Notes: generated from the sequence alone by a model not told the origin. A stretch of 64,000 nucleotides of DNA from Sarcocystis neurona (GCA_000727475.1 KL647297.1:3533582-3597581), one strand, 5' to 3'. Positions 1 to 14,800 are shown, counted from the stretch's first letter. Numbers and translations: made by a program.

Positions 1-122
1 AGAGCCCGGGCATCTGCATGCGGAACTGCAACGAGAAAGACGCCGTATACATATATATATATATATATTACACTTGTAAATATAGGATATCTTTGTCTCC
101 GCGTAGGTGCTTGCTACGTGCG

Positions 123-153
<31 letters not shown>

Positions 154-3100
154 TTCCGTGCGGTCAAAAATTCTATCAAGGTGGAAATATGCTTCAACAC
201 ACGATACCCCTCCACACAGATGCAGAAATATCAATATGTATGTATACATGTATTAGTGTGCCTATATACGCGTTGAAGGTAAGTGCTAATTGTAGATTAC
301 TATACACGTATATAAACGTACATGTACAAACATATGTGTACTGATCAAGGAGCAAGGCTAGGCGCCCACATTCGGACGTATTCGTGGGAGGAAATTCTTC
401 AATAAAATATACATATCTATGTGTGAGTATTCCGCCGTCTCTACCGTTACTGGTGTGTCTGTGTTAGTGTTGCTTCTTCGTTAAGTAAATTTTTTTTGTC
501 ACCCACTTCACCTGCCTATGGTATATTTTCACCTGTGGTCGACATTTCGATGTGTGTGCTCCGTAATACCTATGTGGACATTTTTATACTTATGTATATA
601 TATATATATACACGCAGTACCCAGGTGCACATGTGCATCTAGAGAGAGGGGTTGCATCCGTGATCGGAGTAATTTTCTATACCGCATATGCCTGCTGCAT
701 GCGTGAGTCCCGCGTATGTCCACACATATGTGTACTCGACCATAGTGGGTTAACAGGAGGCATGTGGACACTTCTGGAGAACGTAAATGCGGGGGTGTGG
801 AGCTATTGAAAAAGCCGTCGTTACTGTTCTATCTTTTCTTTCGGTGGAACCCCAGGAAGTGAGAAACTGATGTTTGCCGACGTTACAGCAGCAGCAGACA
901 CAGAAATGAGCTTTATTGTCGCATTTCTTTTCAAGCGTCTCCACGACCTGCATCGTTTCTGCTTTCAACGACGGAAAGAGCCGCGCGCCCCAGGAACGCC
1001 ACTTGCGTACTACTTGTGTGACAAAAAGAGGAATTTTTACCCAGCTGACCAACAAAATGTCTGTGTCGATTAGTACATTTGCTGGAAGAAAGTCAGAAAG
1101 AAGCAGCCCCGCGAGTGTGGTCAACAACTCATGTTAGACGAGATCTGTGGCAGACGCCCACACACAAAGGCTCGCCGTCTTTTTTACGAATCACGTATAT
1201 AAATGTATACACATGTATATATATATATATATGGAAATGTACACGCATGTGTACAAGTTCACGTAGAATAAAAGGTCTTCAGTATTCAAAGGCAGCGCTG
1301 TTAGAACGCACTTCCGCCGCTCTGCACTCGTGCACACGCTTTCAACGATATTGGTCTAAACAGTTTACCCCCACCTCCTCCTTCCCACTCAGTACTGGTC
1401 CTTAAGCCGCAGAAGCAAACAGATTTGTCTGGTAACGGGCAAATGCATGCACACGCGTACACACACACACACACATACGTACACATTACATACAGACATG
1501 TACACAGAATGCCTGCACACGCACGTGCTCGAGAGATAGACAGTGCTGAGTTGTCCGTACCTATTGGAGATGCATAGAATTCAGGTCCCCTGCTTCGGAA
1601 AGTGTAAACGAAGAGGTGTGCGATTACAGGGGAGCGACTGTGTGAGAGTGAATTTACGAAAAAAATATATTCACATATAAGTGAAAGACACAACTATGCA
1701 TGTGTCTAATGCATGCTACGGTTTTCGATCCTCGATTGAGCGTACACAGGTAGACGTGCAAACTTTCCTGGGGACCTCTGTGAAAGACGGGCTTTTGAAC
1801 TGGATAGCCGCACGTGGTCCGAATGAATTTTTGTCGCCTGCGGTGGACAACGCTTTGGCGAGAAGGAAGTGATATTTTCGCTCAGCGTGTACAAGCAAGT
1901 TTACATGGCATTCAAGAAATGAACAAAGTCACTGCGTTCGCCCGGTAAGAGCCTTTGTGCGGCACAGCTATCCAAAAAGCCTGTTCGTTCATAGAAGAGG
2001 TGACGAACTGAAGTCGTTGACACAGCAGTTAAAGACTGGTGCAACAGAATTTGCCCGTTCGTTGCCGCTGCTGTCGCGCGTGGATTTCCCATCGGTGTAT
2101 TACACGCTGATACATAGCAGTTTCTCAGGCGTGCCCGCTGCACCGGCTGCTGTTGTCGCTCTACACGTGCTCTGCGTGTCCACTCGTACAGACTGACACA
2201 CAGACAAAGTCGCAGGGACCATCTTCTGCAGATATGGATCTGCATAGATGTCCTTGCGCATCCGCGTCTGCGCACGTGTTCTGAAGTAATCCGCAAATCC
2301 GGCTTGCGACATGGGGCAACGGCAGCGAGACGCCATCTCTCTGGTGCTCGAATTCGTCGGAACTTGCTCCGACCAAACTTTGATTCAAGCGGAGCTCACC
2401 TACTTCATAGTGTAATCAAAATAAAGGTGTTACTCTCAAAGGTATATTTTCAATATTTCACTCCCTATAAAATGATACGCGTATTTCCTCTGACGTACCA
2501 GGAATGCGACCACCATCACCGTGGGTATGTACAGAGTCTTGCCGGGGCATGAACCGTGTACTCGCAATCTTTGGCAACAATTCTTTGGATCTTCTGGAAC
2601 AACTGCAGCGGCGACATTTCCTACTCAGGTTGTCACCTCTGAACATTTTGCGATGCAGGAAAGAGGTCACATTTCACTTCGTGGCCGACATTCGCCCTGC
2701 TGTCACAGCCTGCGTTCATCGTTTCAACAATCTGAAGCCCAGTGCTGAGAGCAACTGCACCCAGGAGGTGTCATGACTGAAGTAGGGTTCATGGTGGAGG
2801 AGTTACCCATCTCAGGAACGACGGGGTGCTTGTGCGCAGGTTCTACGGCAACTATAGAAGCGCTTTAGCATCTCACGCTCACAACAGGGCCGGCAGCGAG
2901 CAAAGACCACGAATCGGTAATAATAGGAGTACAGGCGGAGACAGCAACGGCTGGTGTAATTAAGGAAGCGAAGGAAGTGCAGGTGCCTCGGTGATTAGAT
3001 GCAAAGAACTACAAGAGCAGTTCCCGTTTCACCTAGAAGCTCAGGTTGAACGCAGTTAGCCCAGCAAGAGGAAATGAGCAGTCACACCGTCCGCACTTCA

Positions 3101-5814
3101 GGCTAATGCGACGTTACCTTCGGTATTTGGCACTGTGAAAGGGCACAGACAAGTAAAATTGGCACTGCTAACAGTTGCAGGACTGGTACCACACCAGTGT
3201 TTCAGTCGAATGTTGCCGCACAGGGCCCGTTCACACCGAGAAACTTTGCGTTTGTCAGTTTCTGCCGTCAAAAGGTGCGCTGAACCACCAGGAATCGTGG
3301 AAGTCGGGAGCCGGCAACACAACAGTGTTCAGTAATGGAATTCATCGTAGAAGAATCTATGACGTCACTGCTTCGGTTGTAGTATGAACCCGGCAGCGAC
3401 CTCGCACGGGCGGTGGCACAGGCGTTGTGAACGAATGATTTGCATACCCAAGAGTCGAACGACCAGTAGTGCGGCAAGCGATCCAGCCCCCCCATTGTGG
3501 ACCATGTCCACCCCCTAGAAACCGCAGCACCCGTACAATAATTGACGGCAGAGAGCTGCACTTTTCCAGTACGCTAGCGTGAACAGGTGGTGGCAGTAGT
3601 GGTATGTTTTATTCAATACTTCCATACGTGCTGCAGTCCCGGCCTCATTTCGGTGTTCGCAGTGATATATGCGCTCTGGGGGTAGGCGATAAGAGTTATC
3701 ATTGGCAACCAAAGTGAAACACAGCAAGACAAAGCTGGTGCCGTCGGCATGTAGGAGGGAGGGTCACAATTCTATCGCACGTCAATGCGCGGCAGAAAAC
3801 AGAACGGGCAATACGAGTTTTCCTTACTACACATCAGAGCCAGGCGAACAGTAAGAAACCGGGGCAGTCAGTTTAGTATGAGTGTTGAAGCCCGTTGTGA
3901 GACTCGAAGACCTGCTATATAATTCTAATGTTGCTACGTGTTGTTCAATCGATGCTATCGTTTGTGGGCCAGTCGGAGAGTCATACATATACATACAGAG
4001 TGTATATACAACTGTACGGCACACTCGTTTCAGACGTATCAGGAGGAATAACAGAGCAGTGCAAGCGTGAACGCATAGTACTGCTACGGAGGGGAATAAG
4101 TGCCTTGCCACCCGCTCCACGGGGTGCACGGTGCAAACGGGTTCTGGGGCAGTAGAGCCTCGACGACTCGGCGTCAACAGATGTGATGATCCTTGGGGTG
4201 ACGTCTGCTCCGACATGCACACTTCCGCCGCAAATTGTCATTGTGCGTAATTTGTTCATTTTGCATGATCGCATTCACCAGTGGAGTTTTACCTCATCGT
4301 GAGGACAGCATTTCGCGTGGCCGCTGCGCGCTGGTAAAACCACCACACAGACCGTAGGGGGTATAGACACCTGGAAAGCACTGCGTGAAGCAAAATCGCG
4401 TGGCACACATTGTCTTTTTAGTCTTTTTGCCTTTTCTTTTCTCTGTTCGTTTTCGAAATCCCCCTCGCATGCCCGTCCTGCGGATTCTTTTTCCTCGTTT
4501 CACGTGTTTTACCTTTTGGCACCGGGTTGACGCCTGCTCCTTTTTTGCGTCTTCTGCGCGTTCTCGGAGCAACTCTTCCCTCATGCTGCTGTATGTTTTC
4601 TGTGCCACGCAATTTTCATCCACTGCGCTCTCAACCGGTACTGTTTGTGATGCAGTTTTTCCGAGCCGGTCGCAACTGTCAACTTCAATCACAGAGTTGC
4701 TGTGCGCGCCGAAGGGGCCCGTTTCTTAGTGTACTCGAATGTCGGTTCGCTTCTGACGACAGCCCCGCTAGTTGCTGGAAACTTTGTTTCGAAGAACAGC
4801 GCTCGCTGAACTTGTGTTTCTGCGGCTGACAATGAAGCCGGTGCCCCCACGTGCCGGAATCAGCACACCGAGTTCTCTTCGTAGCACGTGTAAGGTTGCG
4901 AAGAGTTTTCACTTGCGCGAATTACCGTATACCAAGCCGTCCCGCACGACTGAGGCAGAAGGTCTTGAGCGCAAGAAAAGTAATTAGGTTCTTTCCTCCC
5001 GCCGCGTTCTCCTCACGTTTCTCACGAAACTGCCGGGATGCTTGAAAAGGTTCGACCGTGCTCCTCTCACCTACTAGATAGTCAGCACCGTCGTGGTCGG
5101 TTGTGTTTTTTGTCGGCGCATGTGGATTGCTGTTGTGTATGCGGTATGCGTGAGACCCTTTTGCTGTCCCAGCTGCGCACACGGGCCGTCCAGAAAGCAA
5201 CTTTGTATCCTTTGTCTCTTCAGCGCTGCCCCCGCATTTGACGCCTTCGGCGCGCACGGCACTCTTAAAGTGGCGAGAGCGCCCTCTTGCATAGCGTCCT
5301 TTCTGCTGTATTCTGCGCGACAACGTAGTTTTTGTTCCCACATGCCCGCACTGTTGCAGCGTCTGTGGGCGTCTTACCAGCTTCGTTGCCTTTGTGTTGC
5401 ACAGGGTGTCCCGCTCTTTTTAGTCTGCTGAGGCGTTACGCACACCACTTGTTGCCCGTGTTGCCCTCGCAGCTGGGATCCACAGTTCAAAGCTTTCCCC
5501 TCCCACTTCCCATCCGGATTCGTGGTCATACCACGTACAGTTCTGGGTCTTTAGGCTCCACACGTTTTCACTTGCGCTTCTTTGTCTCTCCCTGAGAGAT
5601 GGGCGAATGGTCTTTGCCAGACCTTACTTCTCGTAGAGCATCAACCTCTCTGCCTCCATATGGGTTAGATGTTTTATAGGTTCTTTAGTTGGAGCGCACT
5701 TCCCTCTTTGGACGCCTGTTTTCGTCCTTGCGGCGGGTGGAACAACTTCCCTTGCACATCTCTGCTTAGTGCTGGATGACACGTGCGCTAACGCGTGCTG
5801 CCCGTTGAGAAGCG
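1..5814. other. Upstream intergenic region without a convincing gene
   Basis: The first 1.7 kb holds TA/TATG microsatellites (for example 50-70, 122-152, 595-612, 1207-1231) and a CA run near 1458-1475. From about 1.7 to 4.3 kb the composition becomes even and repeat-poor, with short overlapping reading frames on both strands and no recognisable domain; it resembles the other repeat-poor blocks of the window that carry retroelement debris. From about 4.39 kb the plus strand turns rich in T and C, up to the PTPA start. No tRNA or rRNA was recognised. Confidence 0.5.
4385..5814 (+). promoter_or_regulatory. Pyrimidine-rich leader upstream of the PTPA gene
   Basis: The plus strand here has long T/C-rich runs (strongest at 4410-4560) that stop just before the PTPA start codon at 5815. 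Position and composition suggest promoter or 5' untranslated sequence. An in-frame TGA lies nine bases before the ATG (5806-5808), so the coding sequence does not extend upstream without an intron. No defined promoter motif was found. Confidence 0.35.
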
Positions 5815-8800
5815 ATGGCGGCAGCAACGCCTGCAGCAGCGCCCCCAGCAACGACTGGAGGATCAAGAGGAGTTTCAGGAACAGTGTCTGCATCTGCAGG
5901 GGCAGGTGCAGCTGGCGGGCAGGCACCTACGTCTGGAGCAGCAGCGGCAGACGGAAGCGCAGCCCCAGAAGCAGGAGCAGGAGTGGCCCCGCGGCCACCA
6001 CCAGCAGCAGGAGTGGCAGGACATGCCTCTCAGTCTCCGCTGCTGCAACAGCCAACCGTTTTGCCGCGGCAGGGCCAGGCGGGACAATCATTCGGCGCGT
6101 GGGCACCCCAGCAGGTCCCTTGGCAGCCCCAGCAGCAACCACAGCCGTATCTGCCAGCACCCGGAGGTGTCTGCTGCATTGCGCCTTGGGCGAGTGATAC
6201 GACGAGGGCAGGGCCGCTATACGTACCCCCTCGAGGGCCTTCGGAGCGTGTGGACGACTCTGCTGCTGCTGCTTCTGCTTCTACAGCAGCAGCAGCAGCG
6301 GTATATCCAGATGAGGCCCCCCTGCTGTGCTGCGAGAAGAAAATACGTACAGTGAGAGATTTAGGCTTCTGGATGAGCAGCAGCAGCTACAGCCACTACG
6401 TTGGCTTCCTGAGACGTCTTTCGCTTGCTGTTGTCGAGAAGAAAGCCTGGCGCGTTGTTCCAGATGTCGGAGCGCGCAATGCTGCAGGATCAGACGGGAC
6501 AGCAGCGGGAGCAAAACATTCCTCTGCAGGAGCAGCACAGGTGCGCCCGGCTTCCGGCGAAACTTCCGCCTCTCAACACACCGCCGGCAGCACCAGCTCC
6601 CCCAGCGGCAGGAGCAGCAGGGGCAGCAGTACGACTGCTATGCAGACGCAGATTCCGCTGTGGGTGCTAGAAGAAGGAGCATACAAGGACAGCAGCAGCA
6701 GCATTTGCCGGGACAGCCACAACAGGAGCAGCAGCACGACAGCAGAAACCGTCTGCAATGCTGGGGCTCCGGAGTCGGAGACAGGTCAGCAGCGACCAAG
6801 AAGACTGAGTACTGAGGGACTGCTCACCCCGACAGCAGCCGCAGCAGCTAGTGAAGAGATGATTGAGGCAGCTTTAGCAGCAGGTAGTGCCGAGGCGAGG
6901 CAGCGGGCAGCGGCCCTCGCTGTAGCAGCAACACAGGACGGTGTCCATGTGAGCGACGCAGTCGTGCAGCTGCTCGAATTGCTGCAGCAGCTGTTGCTCT
7001 GGGTAGAGGACATCAAGCCGGTCGAACAGCCGATGCGCTTCGGCAACAAAGCTTTTCGAAATTGGCTACAGCGGCTCGAAACTGTAAGCTGCACACTGCT
7101 GCTTTTTCCTCCCCACTTGCTGCTGCTTCTGCTGCGCCTTCCTGCCGACAATAATGAAGAGGCACGCACAGCGCGACGGTGTGTACATACAGCCGTGTGC
7201 GCTGTCGTTGGGGCGTGACTTTTGTAGCCACAAGTCCATGGACTGCCGCGCAGGGCGTTCGTACACCTGGTGGGAAGTCTCTGTGTGACACAAGAAGCGG
7301 TGAGGGAGCCGCCAATCACAAGAAGGCGCTTCTCCATTTTGATCGAGAGAAACATGCGCGATGTCCTTTAGTGGGAGATACATAGACACGTGACGGCCTT
7401 GTGCGCTGCTGCTCTGCCACGCGCTGCTGCATGCACGTGTGTGTAGGACTGGCTGGACGACTAGCGATTGGTGCAGCCACGTGTGCATGTCTCCCGTTGT
7501 CGTCCTGTCTCTCGCCGAGAACGCGGCTGCCTTCGCTGTTTGGGGGGGACTGCTGTGCATGCAGCTAGCTGTGTCCTTCTATAAGGGACTGGGCGATTTA
7601 GCGGAACCACCCAGGGAGAAGCCGGCAACTACACGTATCGCTTTAAAAGACCGAGAAACACCGAGTTGCAGGGAGGGTNNNNNNNNNNNNNNNNNNNNNN
7701 NNNNNNNNNNNNNNNNNNNNNNNNNNNNNNNNNNNNNNNNNNNNNNNNNNNNNNNNNNNNNNNNNNNNNNNNNNNNNNNNNNNNNNNNNNNNNNNNNNNN
7801 NNNNNNNNNNNNNNNNNNNNNNNNNNNNNNNNNNNNNNNNNNNNNNNNNNNNNNNNNNNNNNNNNNNNNNNNNNNNNNNNNNNNNNNNNNNNNNNNNNNN
7901 NNNNNNNNNNNNNNNNNNNNNNNNNNNNNNNNNNNNNNNNNNNNNNNNNNNNNNNNNNNNNNNNNNNNNNNNNNNNNNNNNNNNNNNNNNNNNNNNNNNN
8001 NNNNNNNNNNNNNNNNNNNNNNNNNNNNNNNNNNNNNNNNNNNNNNNNNNNNNNNNNNNNNNNNNNNNNNNNNNNNNNNNNNNNNNNNNNNNNNNNNNNN
8101 NNNNNNNNNNNNNNNNNNNNNNNNNNNNNNNNNNNNNNNNNNNNNNNNNNNNNNNNNNNNNNNAGGGATGGGGGGGGGGGGGGGAAGGGGGAAGGGGATG
8201 GCTACCCTAGCAGGTAGCCGTACGCTCTCGAACGCAGCTTGTCACCGAGGCAGCCACACACACGACCCGCGACGTGCATGACCGTGCGACCCTAAGAGAC
8301 GCTTGAAAAAGATACGACACACAGAGACGTCGAAAAAACCTCGCATTCTGCGTGTGAGACAGGCAGCGGTCGTCGGTGTTGGAAAGGTTTGTTTACTGGT
8401 AGCTGCTGCTCGTGCTGGGGCGAATTTCTTCTCCTTTCTGCTCCTCTCTGCGTGGTCGAAGTCTCTCTCTGTATCGCTTGCTTCTCATCGCTGTGCGCGT
8501 CTGTCTGGTGCTGCTGCTGCTGTTGCAGCAGTGCTCCCACGCGTGTGAGGGCCCGTATACGCGCTCGAGTCGTATACATGTCTTTGTTGAAGAAAGAGAG
8601 ACGTACACCGGCTGCGCAGATGCGACAGTCAAGAAAACGATGGCGGTAGCAGGGGAAATGCTCCAGCGTGTATGGGACATGTCTGCGTACACATCCGGTA
8701 ACGCGTACCTCTGTCCTCTCTCTTCCTGTGCATGCTCCATATGCACACATGTACGCGTCCTGTGTACGTAGCAGCTCACAGCCAGGGGAGCAGCAGGAAC

Positions 8801-11800
8801 TGCGTCGCTGCTTCTCCTCTGGACAGAAGCAGCAGTTGCAGCGTCCAGCCCCGGGCGCGCAGGAGCCACAGTATGTTCTCTGTGGGGATGCACTTGTGGT
8901 CTAATTGCTGCTGCTGCAGCAGCTGGCGCGATGACCTGCCGGGCGCACACGTGCAGCTGCGCTGGTAGGTTTTTGAAGTTAGTGCCTCCTGGCTTCGTGT
9001 TAGAAACTTGCTTGCGTTCTGCCTCGTGCCGGCGCACGTACAGGGTTGAGCGACCAAGCTGCGTGACTCGTGAGAAGGTAGCGGAAACAGCCGGCTCGTT
9101 TGCGTCTTGTCTTACGCGGTGCACGTACAGCAGATAGTGGGCCAGGCCGAATCAGCAGTGTGGAGGATTACCTGGTGTGTGCATACATTGCATTTGTTGG
9201 GGACCGGTATACGTACGACCGCGTGGTTGATTCAAGTCCGTTGCGGCCCCGTGGTGTTCGTTCACTGCGTGACTGGTGGATGTGGAGCGTGGCTGGCTGT
9301 GTGGGTGCATGTGCTGCTCAGTGTTCTCAGCGGCTTTTGACGCCGTTGATCCCTGCACTGCCCCGGCCGGCACCCGCTCCGTTGCTCTGCGAAACGATAG
9401 AAGAGGACCCAGAGAGAGAGGCAGCTGAGGCAGCAAGTTCCTCTCCTCCGCCGGGAATTGCTGCTGCTGCGAACGGTGGGACGGTAGCAGGAGTTTCACT
9501 CTCGTCTGCTTCTTCTGGTTCCTTTTCGTCGGACTGCCCTCTTCCCCAGCCGGCGAGAGCAGCAGCAGACGCGCTGGGGAGGGCCCCAGGGGGGGGAAAC
9601 CGCAGCAGCAGCAGGAGCAGCCGCAGCAGCAGCGGCGAAGTGGTAGGTGGCGGCAGCAGTAGCGAGGCAAGAGCAGCAGAGGGAAATACCGCTGCTGCTG
9701 CCACTGCTTCTCTTGCGTCTGCTGCAGGCATCGAAGAACCAACAGCAGCGGGTTCGAAGGACGCTGCCGCACGTCACACTGACGAAGTCAACGTCCGCGT
9801 TCCTGGCGATAATAACCCTCGCAGCAGCACCAGCCGCACTGGTGGCAGCTCGACTGCTCCTGGGAGCGAGCCTGCCACCGCGAAAGAGAGCAGCAGCGGG
9901 GGAACAGCATCAGAAGAGCAGAAAGGAGCGGCGGAGGACACGCGCGCGGAAAGGAGAAGCGGGTGCGGCAAAGGAAAAGAAGAGAACGAAGAAGAAGAAC
10001 ACGCGGAAGACTCGTTTGTGCGGACAGAATTACTCAAAGAATTGATCGACTACCTGTGTCACTCGTTCGGGGACGCACGAAGGCTCGACTACGGCACCGG
10101 CCATGAGGCCTCCTTCGCGCTCTTTCTTCTTGTCCTCTTCGAAGCCCACGTCCTGCGAGAGGGCGTTGACGACGCTGCGACAGTTCTTCTCGTCTTTGCC
10201 CAGTGAGGGGTCTCCACGCTGTCCCCCTGCCACTTCTCCACCCACCTGCTTCAAGTGGACAAGAGAAACACAGGGGAGCTCTTAGGGGGAGAAACACAGA
10301 GAGAAAGCAGCACAGAGAAGGACACCGTATGTAATACGTTTCTGTTTTTGTGGGGGGAAACAGACTCACACACAGAGAGAGAGAGATCCCCCTAGGTGGG
10401 TAGAGCCGTACGTCTCACGTGGCTGCATCTATGGATGTATATATAGAGAGTTACGTGTCACTACTTCCATCTTTTTTCTAGCCCCATACGACGTCTTGGA
10501 CCTGTGTCTACATATACATACACATCTCTCTGTTTCTACGTGTGTGAGGACGCACGTGTACACGCGTGAACACATACACGTATAAATACATATGCACACA
10601 TACGCATACGTATATATATTTATGTATATGTAGAGTCCTAGACGGGTATTTGTGGGTATGTGTAGGTAGGATTCGTGTAATATGTGTCATTTATATGTAT
10701 ATATGTGTGTAGCGGGTAGTGACTACACACGTGTAGGCGTCGCCGCATGTAACCTCCCGGTCCCCGCGTGGATGATACACGTGTGTGTGTGGGTTGTACA
10801 CGTGCGTGCCTGCCCGCAGTAATTTCATCCTCCGCAAGTTTTGCAAGTTGTTTTCGTCTCTCTACTTTGTTCAGACTCACGTTTGATGTTTCTCTTCTTC
10901 ACGCGTCGCCTTCACTGAGATTTGCAGTCGCTATTTCCTTCCCTCGCCTCCTCCAAACTAAGTAACATATATTCGGTATATATATGTGTATAAGTTCAGA
11001 CACATGCTTATATACATGTATACACATATATATATATATGTATGCATATGTGTATACGTACGTGTAGAGATAGGGGTAGAACTGTACAAGCGAATGTAGT
11101 GGATCTCTCTGTATAGACACACACACAGCTACACATATATATGCGCATATATATACACGTATATAGGTAGGTATGGGCACTGTTAGGTGTATATAGAGAT
11201 ACACGTTATTTGTAGACGTGGAGGTGTGTACGCAAAAGTATGTATCTCAGGATAGTTACAATACGTCCACATACGTATCTACGTAGATTATCCATATATC
11301 TATGTGTACACAGCCATGAGTATATACATATATATGTGTGTGTATCTAAGTAGATAGAGATATATGTTCAGTAAGACTCACGCGTATATTCAACCAAAGA
11401 CGTGTGTTCATGAGTGGTATGGGGTAGGCTTCAGAGGACTTATCGAGGAACAAGGCGATGGGTTTGGGACGCCCTGCATTTTTCATTTGGCTGAAGAGGA
11501 TTTGTGGAGTTTTTTCTCCCCACGTCTGCGTGTGTGCAGTTCAACGGGCCAGCGCTGGGTGGTTTCCCCTGGAGCGTGTCTACTTTTTCAGCGAACGTAT
11601 ATTTTCCCTGGTGAACACGTCTCTTCGACCCTGCCCACTTTTCTGTGTGCATATATTCATATATATAGACATATGTGAACACCTGCGTCCTCTTCGTGTA
11701 TCTCATTGTCTCTGGTATATACACCTGTGTATACATATACATTTGTTAAAACACACACATGTGTGTATACATATATATAGGTAGATGCTCACAACCTTGT

Positions 11801-14800
11801 CGTGTGCGTGTCTTTTTCTCTGGATCCCATACACAGGGTCGTCCCCCTACATGTTTCTGTGGACAGCAGCCTGCAAAACGAGGGCTCTCTGTGCAGAGAG
11901 CTATATGTGCAGATATGTGTGTGTGTGTGTCTTTGATACGTTTGCGTTATTCTTTGATATATACGTATATGAATATAAATGTTCGTGTGTCTGTACAATA
12001 CGTAGGGCCTCTGTGTGTGTGTGTGATTTTCTGCATTTCTTGCACATGTATGTGTGTCTTTGATATGTATGCTATATTCTCTCATATATATATATATACG
12101 TGTATCTGTGTGTCTCCGTAATACGTAGAGCCTCTGTGTGTGTGTGTGTGTGAGCTTCTAGGTATACGTGTATGTGTGTAGCGAACGCTGAGTTCCTAAC
12201 TGTTGTCTACACGTGTCTATTCTAGCTGTGTATTTCGCCAGAAGCACGGGCTAAAGAATCCTCTGCTGTGATGCATGTCATGTCTTCCTCTGTCTCTCCT
12301 TTTCTTCCTGTAGATACGTAGAAGTCTGTCATGCGCTGCAGCGACGATACTCGCTCGAGCCCGCAGGCAGCCGGGGAGCCTGGGGTCTCGACGACTTCCA
12401 CTTTTTGCCGTTTCTCTTCGGATCGGCGCAACTGCAGGAGCAACTCTTTATCTCCCCTGCCCAGGTATCCCACCTGTAAATCTCCATCACGTACGAAAAA
12501 CTCAGAAGAGTGTTACTGATGATATATGTATGTACATACGAGTGATTACTCCAAGCACCGATAAATACGTATGTATATATATGAACGTCCTTGCATATGA
12601 GGTAATGTCGTACGCGTGGTTATATATCTACATATGCGTAGACAAAGACGGGAAGTGGACTTCTAGCGTAAAAGAGGGCCTGCGTCCTTCCCCTCGCGGG
12701 TGTTCAAGTTCAAAAAGACATATGTCTCCTTGTAGGGAAGTAGTAGCGGACGGACGCCGAGAGACACGTGTATATATAGAGATGGGTGACGGTCTGTAGG
12801 GTTAGACATATATGAAGAAAAACAGCTTGTTGCTTTCCCGGTACGGGCCTTCTCCCCCTCCGCCAACACGCGCTACCAGACGACCAGATACGTGGATATG
12901 TATGTGCGTATACATGGAGATCTGGCTAGGTGTGGACATGAGTGGAATTTTCCACACGCGTGACTGATGGACGCTGGGCAGATCAGTCCATACGTCCATA
13001 TGCATACAAGTGTAACTGACGGACTGCGTACCTTCAGTATGTGTTTGTACGTCGTTGCGTCTGCGATTGAGAAGGAGTGTAGAGACGATAATATACATCG
13101 GAGTGACAAGCTGCAGACGTAGATGGGACTCACGTCGAAGTGTGTGATAGCAGCTGTGTGTCTGTATGTGCCTGGTCCAGCGTACTTCCGTAAGAGGGGA
13201 AAGGCTCCGTTGAGGAATACTTCTTACTGGCTGCCGTCTTGCATCACGCAGGGAAGTGGCTGCTTGTGCTACGTCCGCGAGACGTCCACGACTGGTTACA
13301 CAGATGCAGAGAGAATCTTCAAGACCCTTTCCTTCTTGCTGGGACTCGCTTTCTCTCTCTTCCACCCACTACGTAGCTGCGTACTTGTGCATACACGCTT
13401 GTAGCTTGCTGGGTTTGTAGGTGGGTCTCCTTCTCTCTACATATATGTGGACAAGCATAGGTACTTCCACACGTACGTATCGCGGTCTTTCTGTGTCTTT
13501 ATCTCTATGTATCTATCTATATATTTATGTATAGTACTTGTAGCCCGATGTATTTGGCCAGGCGGGTGTCTGTCTGTCTCTCCCTCTCTATATTTGTGAG
13601 TCTATATGTATACGCTTGTGTGTTTCCGTACGTGCGTGTAGCTGTCTTCGCGTGCCTCTCTCTCTGAATATATACCCTTTCGTGTATAAGTACTTGTGGC
13701 TCTGTGTCTGTGGTAGGTGGGTGCGTCTTTCTCTCCCTCTCTACATATATGTATATATATGTACATTATATATATACAGGCGTATATCTATCTATCTATA
13801 TCTATCTATATCTATCTATCTATATCTATATATCTATCTATATCTATCTGTCTATATCTATCTATCTACCTATATCTATCTATCTATATCTATCTATCTA
13901 TCTATATCTATCTATCTATCTCTAAATATCTATCTCTATATATGTATATATATATGTTGGCATGCTGTCACAGAAAGAACACCAGGGACAGTCGCCTGTG
14001 CGGTTCACATGAGCGTCTGTGTATTCGTAGTGGAGTGTGTATCTTCTCGCGTGCCAGGAGAAGAACAAATTATTTCTGCTTGAAGGAGGGGCTGTCGACT
14101 TCCGAAAGAATGTTGAGACACTAATAGCATGTCTGCATGCGTATGCCGGTGTGTGCGTTGTTGCATTGCACGCGTGTCCAGGTGATGGAGCCGGCGGTGG
14201 TGCAGGAGATGGCAGCCCACAATCTGTACTTCTCTTCGATCGAATATATCATGCAAGTAGGAGACGCGGAGACCGGAGGAAAGCCGTCTCTTCTCTATTA
14301 ATGTCCCGGCACACGAGTCGCAAGCGTACGAGTGTCTCCCGCGTACACATATATATGTGTGGCCGCACATTACGTTGAAATTCCAAGACGTCTCTCCACC
14401 TTGAACCGCCATGGGAAACTGCAGAAAGACTCGTTCCTGCTGTTTACATTCCTTCGGTTGCTTCCTGTAGATGGATAAGCCGAAGGTGCTGCAACACACA
14501 ACAGGGCTAAACGTGGCGCAGGTTTCGGCGCTACATTTCCCCTTTTGATAGAAAAGAAGGAATTTTTTGGCCGGTTCCTTGACTTGAAGAGCTGCCGCAC
14601 ACGAAGAAGTCTCCTTTGGGGGTAGTGGACACAGAGCGTCATATCTGCAAGAGGACCAGCACGCATGCATGGTGCTGAGAAGTTTCCATTTTCCTCGGCG
14701 TTGTGTCAGCAGCAGCTCGAATCAGAGAAGGAGAATAAGCTCCCCACATGTTCTCTCACTGCGACAATGCTGCTTTTTCAAGCAGCCCACTGCTGCTCCT

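Noticed and set aside
4294..5341. Two Lys/Arg/Glu-rich minus ORFs (4294-4692 and 4922-5341)
   Set aside because: They are the complement of the pyrimidine-rich stretch upstream of PTPA, have no domain, and lack clear splice partners.
5927..6160. Minus-strand ORFs opposite PTPA exon 1
   Set aside because: Leu/Cys/Ala-rich shadows of CAG-coded Ala, Gln and Ser tracts.
7439..8281. ORFs of 280 and 183 codons spanning N
   Set aside because: They exist only because N is treated as open; the region is PTPA intron 1.
13616..14083. Tyr/Ile/Leu-rich ORFs
   Set aside because: Translation of (CTAT)n; no coding content.
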